The notes beneath the pieces were generated by a model, which saw nothing but the letters and a program-made list of their open reading frames with translations, had not been told where the DNA came from and made no database searches. Positions 6,067 through 13,190 of a DNA stretch of 13,821 nt are shown in pieces. The position numbers were made by a program, and so were the translations under genes. The stretch's first letter is position 1, and each line of letters opens with the position of its first letter. Source of the DNA: DATFMP01 sp041477795 (GTDB taxonomy: Bacteria; SAR324; JACQKK01); assembly GCA_041477795.1 (NCBI GenBank), contig JBGOUY010000097.1, forward strand, positions 1-13,821, given 5' to 3'.

Positions 6067-8742
6067 ATGACGACGATGCCACTGGACAACTCTCCCTATT
6101 CCGGGGAAATCGCACGCCTGACGGCAGTCCTGGACAATCTGGGCACCAACGTGCTGCTGGCCGATACCAATCGCACGCTGATCTACATGAACCAGCGCTC
6201 CCGGAGCACCCTGGAGGGCCTGGCCAGCGAGATTGAGCAGCAGATGGGGCTTTCCGTGGAGGAACTGATCGGCGGTTCCATCGACCGCCTGCACGGCAAG
6301 TCGGCGCGACGCATCGCCACCTTGCTTGGCAAGCCGGAAAACCTCCCGCACCGGGCCGATATCCGCCTCGGCGATCGCGTCCTGGACCTGGAGGTCAACG
6401 CGGTCACCTCGACCACGGGTGAATACATCGGCATCGTGGTGAACTGGGAGGATGCGACGGACAAGAAGACCTTCGCCAATACGGCCGCGCGCATGGAGGG
6501 CATGCTGGAAAACGCCCCCATCAACGTGATGATGACCGATCGCGATCTCAAATTCACCTACATCAACCCCAAGGCGCAGAAGACCCTGCGCTCGCTGCAA
6601 CAGTATCTGCCCGTTCCGGTGGACAAGATGCTGGGACAATCGGTGGACGTGTTCCACAAGAACCCCAGCTACCAGCGCGGCATCCTGGACAACCCGGCCA
6701 ACCTGCCACGCCAGGCGCTGATCCAGGTGGGGCCGGAGACCCTGGACCTGCTCGTGTCCGCCACGCGCGATGCGGACGGCAACTACACGGGTCCGATGGT
6801 GACCTGGGGCATCGTCACCGAAAAGCTGCGCCTGGATGCGGAGATGTCGCGCGTCACCAATATGATGGAGAACTCCCCCATCAACGTGATGTTCGCCAAC
6901 CGCGACCTGGAGCTGATCTACCTGAATCCCAGGTCCAAGGAGACCCTCAAGAAGCTGGAGGCGTACCTGCCCACGAAGGTGTCGGACGTCATCGGCAAGA
7001 AGATCGACATCTTCCACAAGGATCCCAGCTATCAGCGCGGCATCCTGGACAACCCGGCCAACCTGCCGCGCCAGGCGCTGATCCAGGTGGGACCGGAGAC
7101 CCTGGACCTGCTGGTGACGGCCATCCTGAGCAAGAACGGCGAGTATATCGGGCCCATGGTGACCTGGTCCATCGTCACCGAAAAGCTGCGGCTGGAAGGC
7201 GAGATGGCGCGTGTTACGAACATGATGGAGAACTCGCCCGTCAACGTGATGTTCGCCAACCGGGACCTTCAGCTCACCTACCTCAACCCCAAGTCCAAGG
7301 AGACCCTGAAGAAGCTGGAGGCGTACCTGCCCACGAAGGTGTCGGACATCATCGGCAAGAAGATCGACATCTTCCACAAGGACCCCAGCTACCAGCGGGG
7401 CATCCTGGAAAACGCGGCCAATCTGCCGCGCCAGGCGCTGATCCAGGTGGGTCCGGAGACGCTGGACCTGCTGGTCACGGCCATTCATGACAAGCGCGGC
7501 GAATACGTGGGTCCCATGGTGACCTGGGACATCGTCACCGAGAAGATCCGGCTGGAGAACGAGGCGGCGCGCATCACCAACATGGTGGACACGGCCAATA
7601 TCAACGTCTTGATGGCCGACCGGGACCTGCGCATGATCTACATGAACCAGGCCTCCCGCAAGACGCTGGGCCAGTTGCAACAGTACTTGCCCACGCAGGT
7701 GGAAAAGATCGTCGGTCAGAGCATCGACATCTTCCACAAGGACCCCGCCTACCAGCGCAAGCTGCTGAGCAATCCGTCCAACCTGCCGCACGAGGCGGAA
7801 ATCCAGTTGGGGCCCGAGTGGCTGAAGCTGAACGTGGTGGCCATCCGCGACAAGGCGGGCGAATACGTCGGCCCCATGGTCACCTGGGCGATCGTGACGC
7901 GCGACAAGTCCAACCTGGAGCGCGACGAGCAGGTGCGCGGCCAGGTCACCTCGATCTCGCAGGAACTGGGCGAATCCTCCAAGCTGATGGTGTCCCTCGC
8001 CAACATGATGGCCGCCAACGCGGAGGAGAACTCGGCCCAGGCCAGCAACGTCTCCTCGGCTGCGGAGGAGGTGAGCAGCAACGTCAGCTCGGTCGCCACC
8101 GCGGTGGAGGAGATGTCCGCCACCATCAAGGAGATCGCCAAGACGGTGCTCCAATCCTCGAACGTCACGCAGACGGCCGTGGAGCGCTCCAAGCTGGCGG
8201 GCGTCCTGATCGAACAGCTCTCGCAAAGCTCCAAGGAGATCGGTAAGATCACCAACGTCATCACCGGCATTGCCCAGCAGACCAACATCCTCGCGCTCAA
8301 CGCCACCATCGAGGCCGCGCGCGCAGGGGAAGCCGGCAAGGGCTTCGCCGTGGTGGCCAACGAGGTGAAGGAGCTGGCCAAGGAAACCTCCAAAGCCACG
8401 GACGAGATTTCGAACAAAATCGATGGCATCCAGAAGAACGCCCTGCAGGTCGTGAACTCGGTCGAGGAGATCAACAAGATCATGACCGAGGTGGATCGGC
8501 TCTCGACCACGGTATCCAGTGCGGTCGAAGAGCAGGCCGCCACCACGAACGAGATCACCCGCAGCATGAATGAGACCACCAGCGGCGTGAGCGAGATCGT
8601 GCGCAACATCAGTGGCGTCGCCGAGGCTGCGCAGGACAACAGCCGCAAGTCGTCGGACGCGAAGGGAGCCGCGGATACGCTGGGCAAGCTGGCGGCCCGG
8701 CTGACGGACCTGGTCAGGCTGTTCGAGGCCAGCGGCAAGTAG
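6067..8742 (+). CDS. Soluble methyl-accepting chemotaxis protein with five PAS-like domains
   Basis: Chemoreceptor of 891 residues. It has no signal peptide, membrane segment or HAMP domain, so it should be cytoplasmic. Residues ~15-135 are the first, most divergent PAS-like domain. Four more begin at residues 149, 269, 389 and 509, each 120 residues long, with recurring NVM(F)ANRDL, FHKDPSYQR, LPRQALIQVGPETLDLLV and GPMVTW segments. A His in the FHK segment is kept in domains 2-5 (H197, H317, H437, H557), and H76 is the counterpart in domain 1. Residues ~625-891 are the MCP signalling coiled coil, with the kinase-contact tip QQTNILALNATIEAARAGE at 737-755 and candidate Glu/Gln methylation stretches on both sides. 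No C-terminal pentapeptide tether for CheR is seen. Start ATG 6067 has GAGGAG at 6055-6060, six bases upstream. The ligand is unknown; PAS domains suggest redox, oxygen or small-molecule sensing. The gene ends at an intrinsic terminator. Confidence 0.95.
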   Translation: MTTMPLDNSPYSGEIARLTAVLDNLGTNVLLADTNRTLIYMNQRSRSTLEGLASEIEQQMGLSVEELIGGSIDRLHGKSARRIATLLGKPENLPHRADIRLGDRVLDLEVNAVTSTTGEYIGIVVNWEDATDKKTFANTAARMEGMLENAPINVMMTDRDLKFTYINPKAQKTLRSLQQYLPVPVDKMLGQSVDVFHKNPSYQRGILDNPANLPRQALIQVGPETLDLLVSATRDADGNYTGPMVTWGIVTEKLRLDAEMSRVTNMMENSPINVMFANRDLELIYLNPRSKETLKKLEAYLPTKVSDVIGKKIDIFHKDPSYQRGILDNPANLPRQALIQVGPETLDLLVTAILSKNGEYIGPMVTWSIVTEKLRLEGEMARVTNMMENSPVNVMFANRDLQLTYLNPKSKETLKKLEAYLPTKVSDIIGKKIDIFHKDPSYQRGILENAANLPRQALIQVGPETLDLLVTAIHDKRGEYVGPMVTWDIVTEKIRLENEAARITNMVDTANINVLMADRDLRMIYMNQASRKTLGQLQQYLPTQVEKIVGQSIDIFHKDPAYQRKLLSNPSNLPHEAEIQLGPEWLKLNVVAIRDKAGEYVGPMVTWAIVTRDKSNLERDEQVRGQVTSISQELGESSKLMVSLANMMAANAEENSAQASNVSSAAEEVSSNVSSVATAVEEMSATIKEIAKTVLQSSNVTQTAVERSKLAGVLIEQLSQSSKEIGKITNVITGIAQQTNILALNATIEAARAGEAGKGFAVVANEVKELAKETSKATDEISNKIDGIQKNALQVVNSVEEINKIMTEVDRLSTTVSSAVEEQAATTNEITRSMNETTSGVSEIVRNISGVAEAAQDNSRKSSDAKGAADTLGKLAARLTDLVRLFEASGK
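6511..7950 (+). repeat. Four in-frame 360-bp repeats encoding PAS domains 2-5
   Basis: Equivalent positions recur at 6511, 6871, 7231 and 7591, exactly 360 bp apart with no indels. Units 2 and 3 (6871-7230 and 7231-7590) are the most alike, about 85% identical in protein by eye (roughly 18 differences in 120 residues), and long stretches match at the nucleotide level. The second half of unit 1 is also nearly identical to unit 2. The last unit is more diverged and passes into the signalling domain near its end. Confidence 0.9.
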
Positions 8743-8784
8743 CACGCAGGACCCACGGCCGGTCTTCACGATCGGCCAGCGCAC

Positions 8785-8832
8785 GCAGGGGGCGCCGCCG
8801 GCCCGACTGGCCGTCGGCGCCCCTGCTTTTTT
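8785..8832 (+). terminator. Rho-independent terminator closing the chemosensory operon
   Basis: A GC-rich hairpin starts with GCAGGGGGCGCCG at 8785 and is closed by CGGCGCCCCTGC ending at 8826, with one bulged G and one mismatch in the arms. A run of six T follows at 8827-8832. It sits 43 bp after the receptor stop codon and ahead of the next gene. Confidence 0.9.
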
Positions 8833-8875
8833 CCAGCGCCGTCGCGTCCTTTTGCTTCACGGACCTGCTGTCCTC

Positions 8876-10420
8876 ATGCGCAAGATTGCCGCTTCACTGG
8901 GACCGCGGGGGCTGCAACTGTTGCGGCTGGCCGGCGCCAGCTACCGGCTGGCGCGGGCGCATGAACCCGAGGTGGCGGACCATGCGCGGCGCTTTCTGGC
9001 GCAGAGCATGGGGCGCCTCAAGGGCCTGCCGCAGAAGGTGGGCCAGATTCTCTCCATGGCCGCGGGGGATGCGGCCGATCCCTATGCTGCCCTCACGGAG
9101 GCGTCCGAGCCGCTGCCCTTCGCGGTCGTCGAGCAAGTGCTCGCCCACGAGTGGAAGCGCCCCTGGCGCGAGGTGCTCGCGGAGATCGATCCGATCGGCA
9201 TGGCCGCGTCGCTGGGGCAGGTGCACCGCGCCCGCCTGCTCGGGGGCGAAGCGGTGGCCGTCAAGGTGCAGTACCCGGGCATCGCCAAGGCCGTGCAGGC
9301 CGACCTGAAGCTGCTCGGCTGGCTGACCCTGCCGCTAAGCGGCCTGGGGCGCCAGTTCAACCTGGCGGGCTACCGTGAAGAGATGCTGCGGGACCTGCTG
9401 GAGGAGCTGGACTACCTGCGCGAGGCCGAGAACCAGCACCAGTACCACTTCCTGTCGCGTTACCAGCCGGGCCTTGTCGTGCCTGCGGTGCACGGCCGGC
9501 TCTGCACACCCCGCGTGCTCGTCTGCGCCTGGGAGGAAGGCGCCACACTGGCCGAGGCCGCACAATGGGACGAGCCTCAGCGCAAGGCGGCCGCGCGCTT
9601 GTTCCTGGAGCACGCGCTGGGCTTCTTCCGCAATGGATTCATCCATGCCGACCCCCATCCGGGCAACTTCCGCTTCCGCCAGTCGCCCAAGGGCGAGATG
9701 GAGCTGCTGCTGTACGACTTCGGCTGCATTTTTCGCGCGGAGCTGCCCGTCCGCCTGGCGCTGCTGCGGCTGATCCAGATCACCGAGGAGAACGGGAACG
9801 CCGACCCCTACCCGCTCTTCGTCGCGCTGGGCTTCAACCCGGACTACCTGGAGCCGCTGGCAGGGCGGCTGCCGGCGCTGTGCCGCGTGCTGTTCGAGCC
9901 GTTCATCGTCAATGCGCCGTACACGGTGAAGCAATGGAACCTGGGCGAGCGCGTGGCCGACGTGCTGGGCGAGGATCGCTGGAATTTCCGCATCGCGGGA
10001 CCGCCCACGCTGATCTTCCTGATGCGCGTCTTTCACGGCATCATCCACGTCCTCAACACGTTGGGCGTGCCGGCGCCCTGGAAGTTCCTGCTCGATCCGA
10101 TCCAGCAGCAGTTCGCCGCGCAATCCGCCGCGCTGCCGCTGGAGGTGGCCTCGCAACCGGAGCGGGGCTTCAGCCGGGTCGCCAAACACCTGCGGATCCA
10201 CGTCATCAGGAGCGGGCAGACGGCCGTCATGCTCACCTCGCCCCTGCGCGCCATCGATCAGCTGGGCGAGATGATGGGCGAGGAACTGCTGCAGCAGGTG
10301 AAGGCGCAGGATATCGATCTGGACGGGATCGTCCGCACCGTCCGCCACAGCGGCTACTGCCCGCAGGAGGTGTTCCGGCTGGACACCGCCGAAAAGAACG
10401 TGCGCGTCTGGTTGGAGTAG
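8876..10420 (+). CDS. AarF/ABC1/UbiB-family atypical kinase-like protein
   Basis: Member of the ABC1 (ADCK/COQ8/UbiB) protein-kinase-like family, usually linked to ubiquinone or other isoprenoid lipid metabolism. The 514 residues from the ATG at 8876 carry the family signature: KVGQ (54-57) of the N-terminal KxGQ motif, the Ala-rich loop AASLGQVH (110-117) that replaces the glycine-rich loop, the ATP lysine K130 in VAVKVQ, the acidic segment LEELDYLREAEN (175-186), the catalytic loop HADPHPGN (257-264) and the metal-binding DFG (281-283). No clear C-terminal membrane helices are seen, unlike canonical UbiB, so it may be a paralogue; I give no gene symbol. A TTG at 8852 would add eight residues but begins 20 bases after the terminator, and no good ribosome binding site supports either start. 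No ubiquinone genes are nearby. Confidence 0.88.
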   Translation: MRKIAASLGPRGLQLLRLAGASYRLARAHEPEVADHARRFLAQSMGRLKGLPQKVGQILSMAAGDAADPYAALTEASEPLPFAVVEQVLAHEWKRPWREVLAEIDPIGMAASLGQVHRARLLGGEAVAVKVQYPGIAKAVQADLKLLGWLTLPLSGLGRQFNLAGYREEMLRDLLEELDYLREAENQHQYHFLSRYQPGLVVPAVHGRLCTPRVLVCAWEEGATLAEAAQWDEPQRKAAARLFLEHALGFFRNGFIHADPHPGNFRFRQSPKGEMELLLYDFGCIFRAELPVRLALLRLIQITEENGNADPYPLFVALGFNPDYLEPLAGRLPALCRVLFEPFIVNAPYTVKQWNLGERVADVLGEDRWNFRIAGPPTLIFLMRVFHGIIHVLNTLGVPAPWKFLLDPIQQQFAAQSAALPLEVASQPERGFSRVAKHLRIHVIRSGQTAVMLTSPLRAIDQLGEMMGEELLQQVKAQDIDLDGIVRTVRHSGYCPQEVFRLDTAEKNVRVWLE

Positions 10421-10568
10421 CCCCCCTGCATCCCCCCGCAGGTACCGTCCAGCGGGCGTTCGAAGTCCCGCTTGGCCGCCGCCAGCATCGCCAGGAGCGC
10501 GGTGCCGCTGGGTTTCCGTTCCGCAACGGAGCTAGTATCTGCTTTTAGTGAACAGCGAAACTTCTATT

Positions 10569-10590
10569 GCGGGGGAGCAAGCTCCCCCGC
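10569..10590. repeat. Palindrome 1 of the convergent gap
   Basis: Perfect 10-bp arms GCGGGGGAGC and GCTCCCCCGC are separated by AA. As RNA it would fold on either strand. Shares the GGGGG...CAAG...CCCC core with palindrome 3 and with the element near 12404. Confidence 0.8.
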
Positions 10591-10659
10591 GCCCCCATTC
10601 CACTGAACTCTTGACCGGCAACGATTCACCCACTCACTGAGAAGATAACCAAAATGGGT

Positions 10660-10680
10660 GCAGGGAGCCTCGCTCCCTGC
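10660..10680. repeat. Palindrome 2 of the convergent gap
   Basis: Perfect 9-bp arms GCAGGGAGC and GCTCCCTGC are separated by CTC. It lies nine bases before palindrome 3. Confidence 0.8.
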
Positions 10681-10688
10681 TGGGGGTG

Positions 10689-10705
10689 CGGGGGCAAGGC
10701 CCCCG
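10689..10705. repeat. Palindrome 3 of the convergent gap
   Basis: Perfect 7-bp arms CGGGGGC and GCCCCCG are separated by AAG. It is the palindrome nearest to the end of the minus-strand deacetylase gene and could help end that transcript. Confidence 0.75.
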
Positions 10706-10739
10706 AGAATATCCTGACGCGCCTCTTGAAATGTAGGTA

Positions 10740-11696
10740 CTAGCGTTGCAGGGCGTCGTGCAAGCCGCGCACGTGGGCGGCCACGGACAGGCCCAGCGCG
10801 CCCAGATTGTAGCCGCCCTCCAGCAGGCTCAGCGTACGCCCCCCGGTGAAGCGGCGCGTCGCCTCGATGGCCAGGTGCGTCATCTGGCCGAAATGCGCCT
10901 CCTCCAGCGGCAGCGCCGAGGCGGGGTCGCTCCGGTGGGCATCAAAGCCGGCAGCGATCAGGAGCAGCTCGGGCCGGAAGGCGGCCGCCGTCTCCAGCAG
11001 CACCTCGGCGAAGCGGCCCAGGTAGGTCTCTGCCGGCGTGCCGGGCGCCACGGGGACGTTGCGGTTGAAGCCCTCGCCCGCGCCCCGACCGATCAGTTCG
11101 GCCCGGCCGGCCTCGGGAAACAGGTTCGCCTGATGGATGGACAGGGTGAACACGGCGGGATCGTCGAAGAAGATCTCCTGCGTGCCGTTGCCGGGGTGCA
11201 CGTCCCAATCCACCACCAGCACGCGCTCCACGCCGTGGCGCGCGCGAGCATAAGCCGCCGCCACCGCCGTGTTGTTGAAGATGCAGAACCCCAGCGCGCG
11301 CATGCGATTGGCGTGGTGCCCCGGCGGCCTCACGGCGCAGAAGGCCGCCGCCATGCGCCCGGCCAGAATCTCATCCAGCGCCGCGCAGCCCGCGCTGGCC
11401 GCAAGCAGTGCCTGTTCGAACACGTCCGGCGTGACTTCCGTGTCGCCGGCGTCCAGGTAGCGGCGCCTGCGGCGATGCGCGTCGCGCACCATCGCCACGT
11501 ACTCGGCGTCGTGAACGGGCGCCAGGATGTCCTCTGCGCGGGTCGAGAAGCCGGCCGCGCGGATTGGGACGCCGGCCTCGGCGAGCACCCGCTCCGGCTC
11601 CAGCACGGTGCAACGCTCCGGCCGCTCCGGACAGAACAGGCCGGTCTTGCGTTGGGCCAGGGCTGGATTCCAGAAGTAGCCGACCGGCGGGGTCAT
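10740..11696 (-). CDS. Histone-deacetylase-family zinc amidohydrolase
   Basis: Zinc-dependent deacetylase of the arginase/deacetylase fold (HDAC, AcuC, acetylpolyamine amidohydrolase superfamily), which removes acetyl groups from lysines or small amines. The 318 residues carry all hallmark motifs. RPPGHHA (123-129) supplies the catalytic pair H127/H128. GFCIFNNTAVAA (136-147) is conserved. VVDWDVHPGNGTQE (161-174) supplies zinc ligands D165 and H167. AAGFDAHRSDP (248-258) supplies the third ligand D252. LEGGYN (292-297) supplies the transition-state Tyr296. Length and motifs fit bacterial class II-like enzymes; the substrate cannot be read from sequence. The ATG (11694-11696) overlaps the stop of the upstream acetyltransferase gene as ATGA, so translation is probably coupled and the two may act on the same substrate pool. 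Confidence 0.94.
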   Translation of the reverse strand: MTPPVGYFWNPALAQRKTGLFCPERPERCTVLEPERVLAEAGVPIRAAGFSTRAEDILAPVHDAEYVAMVRDAHRRRRRYLDAGDTEVTPDVFEQALLAASAGCAALDEILAGRMAAAFCAVRPPGHHANRMRALGFCIFNNTAVAAAYARARHGVERVLVVDWDVHPGNGTQEIFFDDPAVFTLSIHQANLFPEAGRAELIGRGAGEGFNRNVPVAPGTPAETYLGRFAEVLLETAAAFRPELLLIAAGFDAHRSDPASALPLEEAHFGQMTHLAIEATRRFTGGRTLSLLEGGYNLGALGLSVAAHVRGLHDALQR

Positions 11697-12307
11697 CGCG
11701 GCGCGCCGCTGCGACGCTGCCGCAGCGTATAGGAGGCGCGGCGCAGGGCCGTCGCGGCCTCCCTGCTGAAGCGCGCAGCCAGCGCGGGCACGGCGCCTGG
11801 CTCCAGGCGAAGCTCCTCATGGACGTAGTGCAGGTGATCGCGCGCGCCAGGGACGAATCCCATCGCCTCCAGGGTATGGGCCACGGCCGGATGGGCTGCC
11901 AGGCAACTGATCGAGTACAGCAGCTCGCCCTGGCTGCGCAGCAGGTGCGCCGTCACACTGGCCAGCAGCAGGTGCCCGAGCCCCAGCCCGCGCGATTCGG
12001 GGGGCACGACGACGATGTCGATGCGGGCGAAGCGGTTGGCGCCAGGCGGCCGGAGCAGGTTGACCTGCACCAGGTAGGACACCGCACCCTGCAGGCGCCC
12101 CCCTTCCCACAGCACCAGGGCCTCCAGCACCCCCGCGTTGGGCTTTCCGTCCACCAGGCTCACCAGTTGTGGCTCCCGGACGCGCAGCTCCTGATAGGCA
12201 TCCAGGTCGCCCCGGCGGAGGCGCCAGCGCGATGGCTCGCTGAACACATCGGGCAGCGGATCGGGCCCTTCCGCTGGGGCGCCAGCGGGGGAAACTGCGG
12301 TCAGCAT
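11693..12307 (-). CDS. GNAT-family N-acetyltransferase
   Basis: Predicted acetyl-CoA-dependent acetyltransferase of 204 residues. Core: IDIVVVPPESRGLGLGHLLL (96-115), the GNAT motif A strand and pyrophosphate-binding loop, with R106, G109 and G111 fitting Q/RxxGxG/A. AHPAVAHTLEAMGFVPG (138-154) is the motif B-like helix with the usual ...GF ending. The ~25 N-terminal residues are Pro/Ala-rich, and the tail after ~180 is Arg-rich. The ATG at 12305-12307 is chosen because GGAG lies six bases upstream. The frame stays open to 12601, but that extension is Arg/Pro-rich, out-of-frame-like sequence. The stop overlaps the deacetylase start (ATGA). The acceptor substrate is unknown; the deacetylase neighbour hints at a protein lysine or an amine. 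Confidence 0.87.
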   Translation of the reverse strand: MLTAVSPAGAPAEGPDPLPDVFSEPSRWRLRRGDLDAYQELRVREPQLVSLVDGKPNAGVLEALVLWEGGRLQGAVSYLVQVNLLRPPGANRFARIDIVVVPPESRGLGLGHLLLASVTAHLLRSQGELLYSISCLAAHPAVAHTLEAMGFVPGARDHLHYVHEELRLEPGAVPALAARFSREAATALRRASYTLRQRRSGAPR

Positions 12308-12313
12308 GCGTTG

Positions 12314-12317
12314 CTCC
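12314..12317 (-). promoter_or_regulatory. Ribosome binding site that fixes the GNAT start
   Basis: On the minus strand GGAG stands six bases before the ATG at 12307. No comparable site precedes the earlier in-frame start at 12601, so the short form of the protein is preferred. Confidence 0.7.
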
Positions 12318-12367
12318 GGAAACGGCGCCGCCGCTGTGCCGTGCGGCACCGGCCAGAGGCTGCCCCG

Positions 12368-12416
12368 GCGGGGAACCTTTCCCCGCGATCGGCGTGTTCC
12401 ATTGGGGGCAAGCCCC
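12368..12416. repeat. Pair of short palindromes upstream of the GNAT gene
   Basis: Arms GCGGGGAA (12368-12375) and TTCCCCGC (12379-12386) pair perfectly around a 3-nt loop. GGGGC (12405-12409) and GCCCC (12412-12416) pair around AA. On the minus strand they lie between the membrane-protein stop and the GNAT start, where they could end or attenuate transcription. Confidence 0.65.
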
Positions 12417-12641
12417 TCGGCAGTGAAACGTCGACGCCGCCGCGCTGGTTCCGCCGGGCACCGACTTCGCAAGGGGGTTTCCTGGACGATCCCGTCTGGA
12501 GCGGACCCTCCGGCCCGCGCGAGTCCGGGGCGGATCTCGCGGCAGCGGGGGTCGCGCCGGCCGAGGCCCGACTCTGCATGCAGGCCGCATCCGCTCCGCA
12601 AGGCGCACCGCGGCTACCGGCGGGGACGCGGGCGCGCGGCG

Positions 12642-13034
12642 TCAGACAAAGATGACCAGTCCGGTCGCAAAGCTGATCAGCCAGAGCGGGATCACGATAC
12701 GGAAGAGGCGCCGATGCAGCGGGTGGCGCCACACGCCCGTCACGATTTGCGCGATCAGGAACAAGAGCGTCAGGCTGGCCACGGCACGGTGCGCCAGGAG
12801 CACTATCCGGGCCGGCCCCGCCCCGCCGCTGAGATCGACCAGCCAACCCGCCGGGCCGTAGGTGCTGTGAAAGCCGTAGACCCCCACCAACAGCGCCACG
12901 GCGATTCCCAGCGTCAGCAAGAACCCCAGGGCCATGAGGCGGCGGTGCAGAGCGTTGTTGCGGATGCGATTGAAGTAACCGAGTGCATAGGCAAGCGTTG
13001 CGGCGGCGAACACGAGTTTCACGACGATGATCAT
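12642..13034 (-). CDS. Small four-helix membrane protein, DUF420-like
   Basis: A 130-residue integral membrane protein with about four hydrophobic segments (2-20, 35-55, 78-101, 108-130). Histidines sit near the membrane boundaries at H30 (NNALHRRLMALGF), H56 (GFHSTYG), H82 (LLAHRAVASL) and H104/H107 (HPLHRRLFR). The two HRRL segments and the ending PLWLISFATGLVIFV resemble the DUF420/YozB family, whose members end in HRR...PIWLYVSVTGVVVY. This is from memory of the family pattern and is not certain. The function of DUF420 is unsettled; some relatives are encoded near cytochrome oxidase genes. The start ATG at 13032-13034 is supported by AGGGAG six bases upstream (13041-13046). It lies upstream of the GNAT-deacetylase pair on the same strand. 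It probably stands at the head of its transcript, since the repeat region follows on its 5' side. Confidence 0.78.
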   Translation of the reverse strand: MIIVVKLVFAAATLAYALGYFNRIRNNALHRRLMALGFLLTLGIAVALLVGVYGFHSTYGPAGWLVDLSGGAGPARIVLLAHRAVASLTLLFLIAQIVTGVWRHPLHRRLFRIVIPLWLISFATGLVIFV

Positions 13035-13166
13035 CGCACTCTCCCTTTGGCGGTGGAATTCCCGCTAACCACACAAACGCCACTTCCGGGCACCGGGTCC
13101 CTTGCCATGGCGCCACGCAGGCGCCTGGCCGCCGTCAGCGCTCCCGCTCGCCCGGCGGTGCCTCTC

Positions 13167-13190
13167 CCCTCGACTTCGCTCGGGACAGGC
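13167..13190 (+). repeat. 24-bp inverted repeat, left copy
   Basis: The 24 bases at 13167-13190 (starting CCCTCGACTTCGC) reappear exactly, inverted, at 13654-13677, about 460 bp away. Five further bases match after one mismatch. The pair flanks the hairpin-rich block. Confidence 0.85.

Larger units (their letters stand above)
10421..10739. other. 319-bp gap between convergent genes, holding palindromes
   Basis: No gene is supported here. The aarF-like gene (+) and the deacetylase gene (-) converge on this stretch, so it should terminate both transcripts. It holds three perfect short palindromes (listed separately) in an otherwise lower-GC background around 10600-10650. None is followed by a clear T-run on either strand, so classic intrinsic termination is not shown. 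A segment resembling CCCCCGC-G/A-CCCCCA occurs after the first palindrome and, inverted, beside the third. Confidence 0.6.
12308..12641. other. 334-bp gap with two palindromes between the GNAT and membrane-protein genes
   Basis: No gene is supported. Open frames cross it but look like out-of-frame GC-rich DNA. It holds two short palindromes: arms GCGGGGAA and TTCCCCGC around CCT at 12368-12386, and GGGGC/GCCCC around AA at 12405-12416. The second resembles the palindromes at 10569 and 10689. The gap suggests the GNAT-deacetylase pair is transcribed separately from the membrane-protein gene, although all three share a strand. Confidence 0.55.

Noticed and set aside
6037..8784. Very long open frame antisense to the chemoreceptor gene
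   Set aside because: It shows the same 120-residue periodicity only because it is opposite the PAS repeats; no family signature, and it runs through the terminator hairpin.
8852..8875. TTG start for the AarF-like protein
   Set aside because: It lies 20 bases after the terminator T-run, has no ribosome binding site, and adds only eight unconserved residues; the ATG at 8876 is preferred but not proven.
12308..12601. N-terminal extension of the GNAT protein to 12601
   Set aside because: The extra ~98 residues are Arg/Pro-rich and non-globular, cross two palindromes, and lack a ribosome binding site, whereas the ATG at 12307 has GGAG at good spacing.
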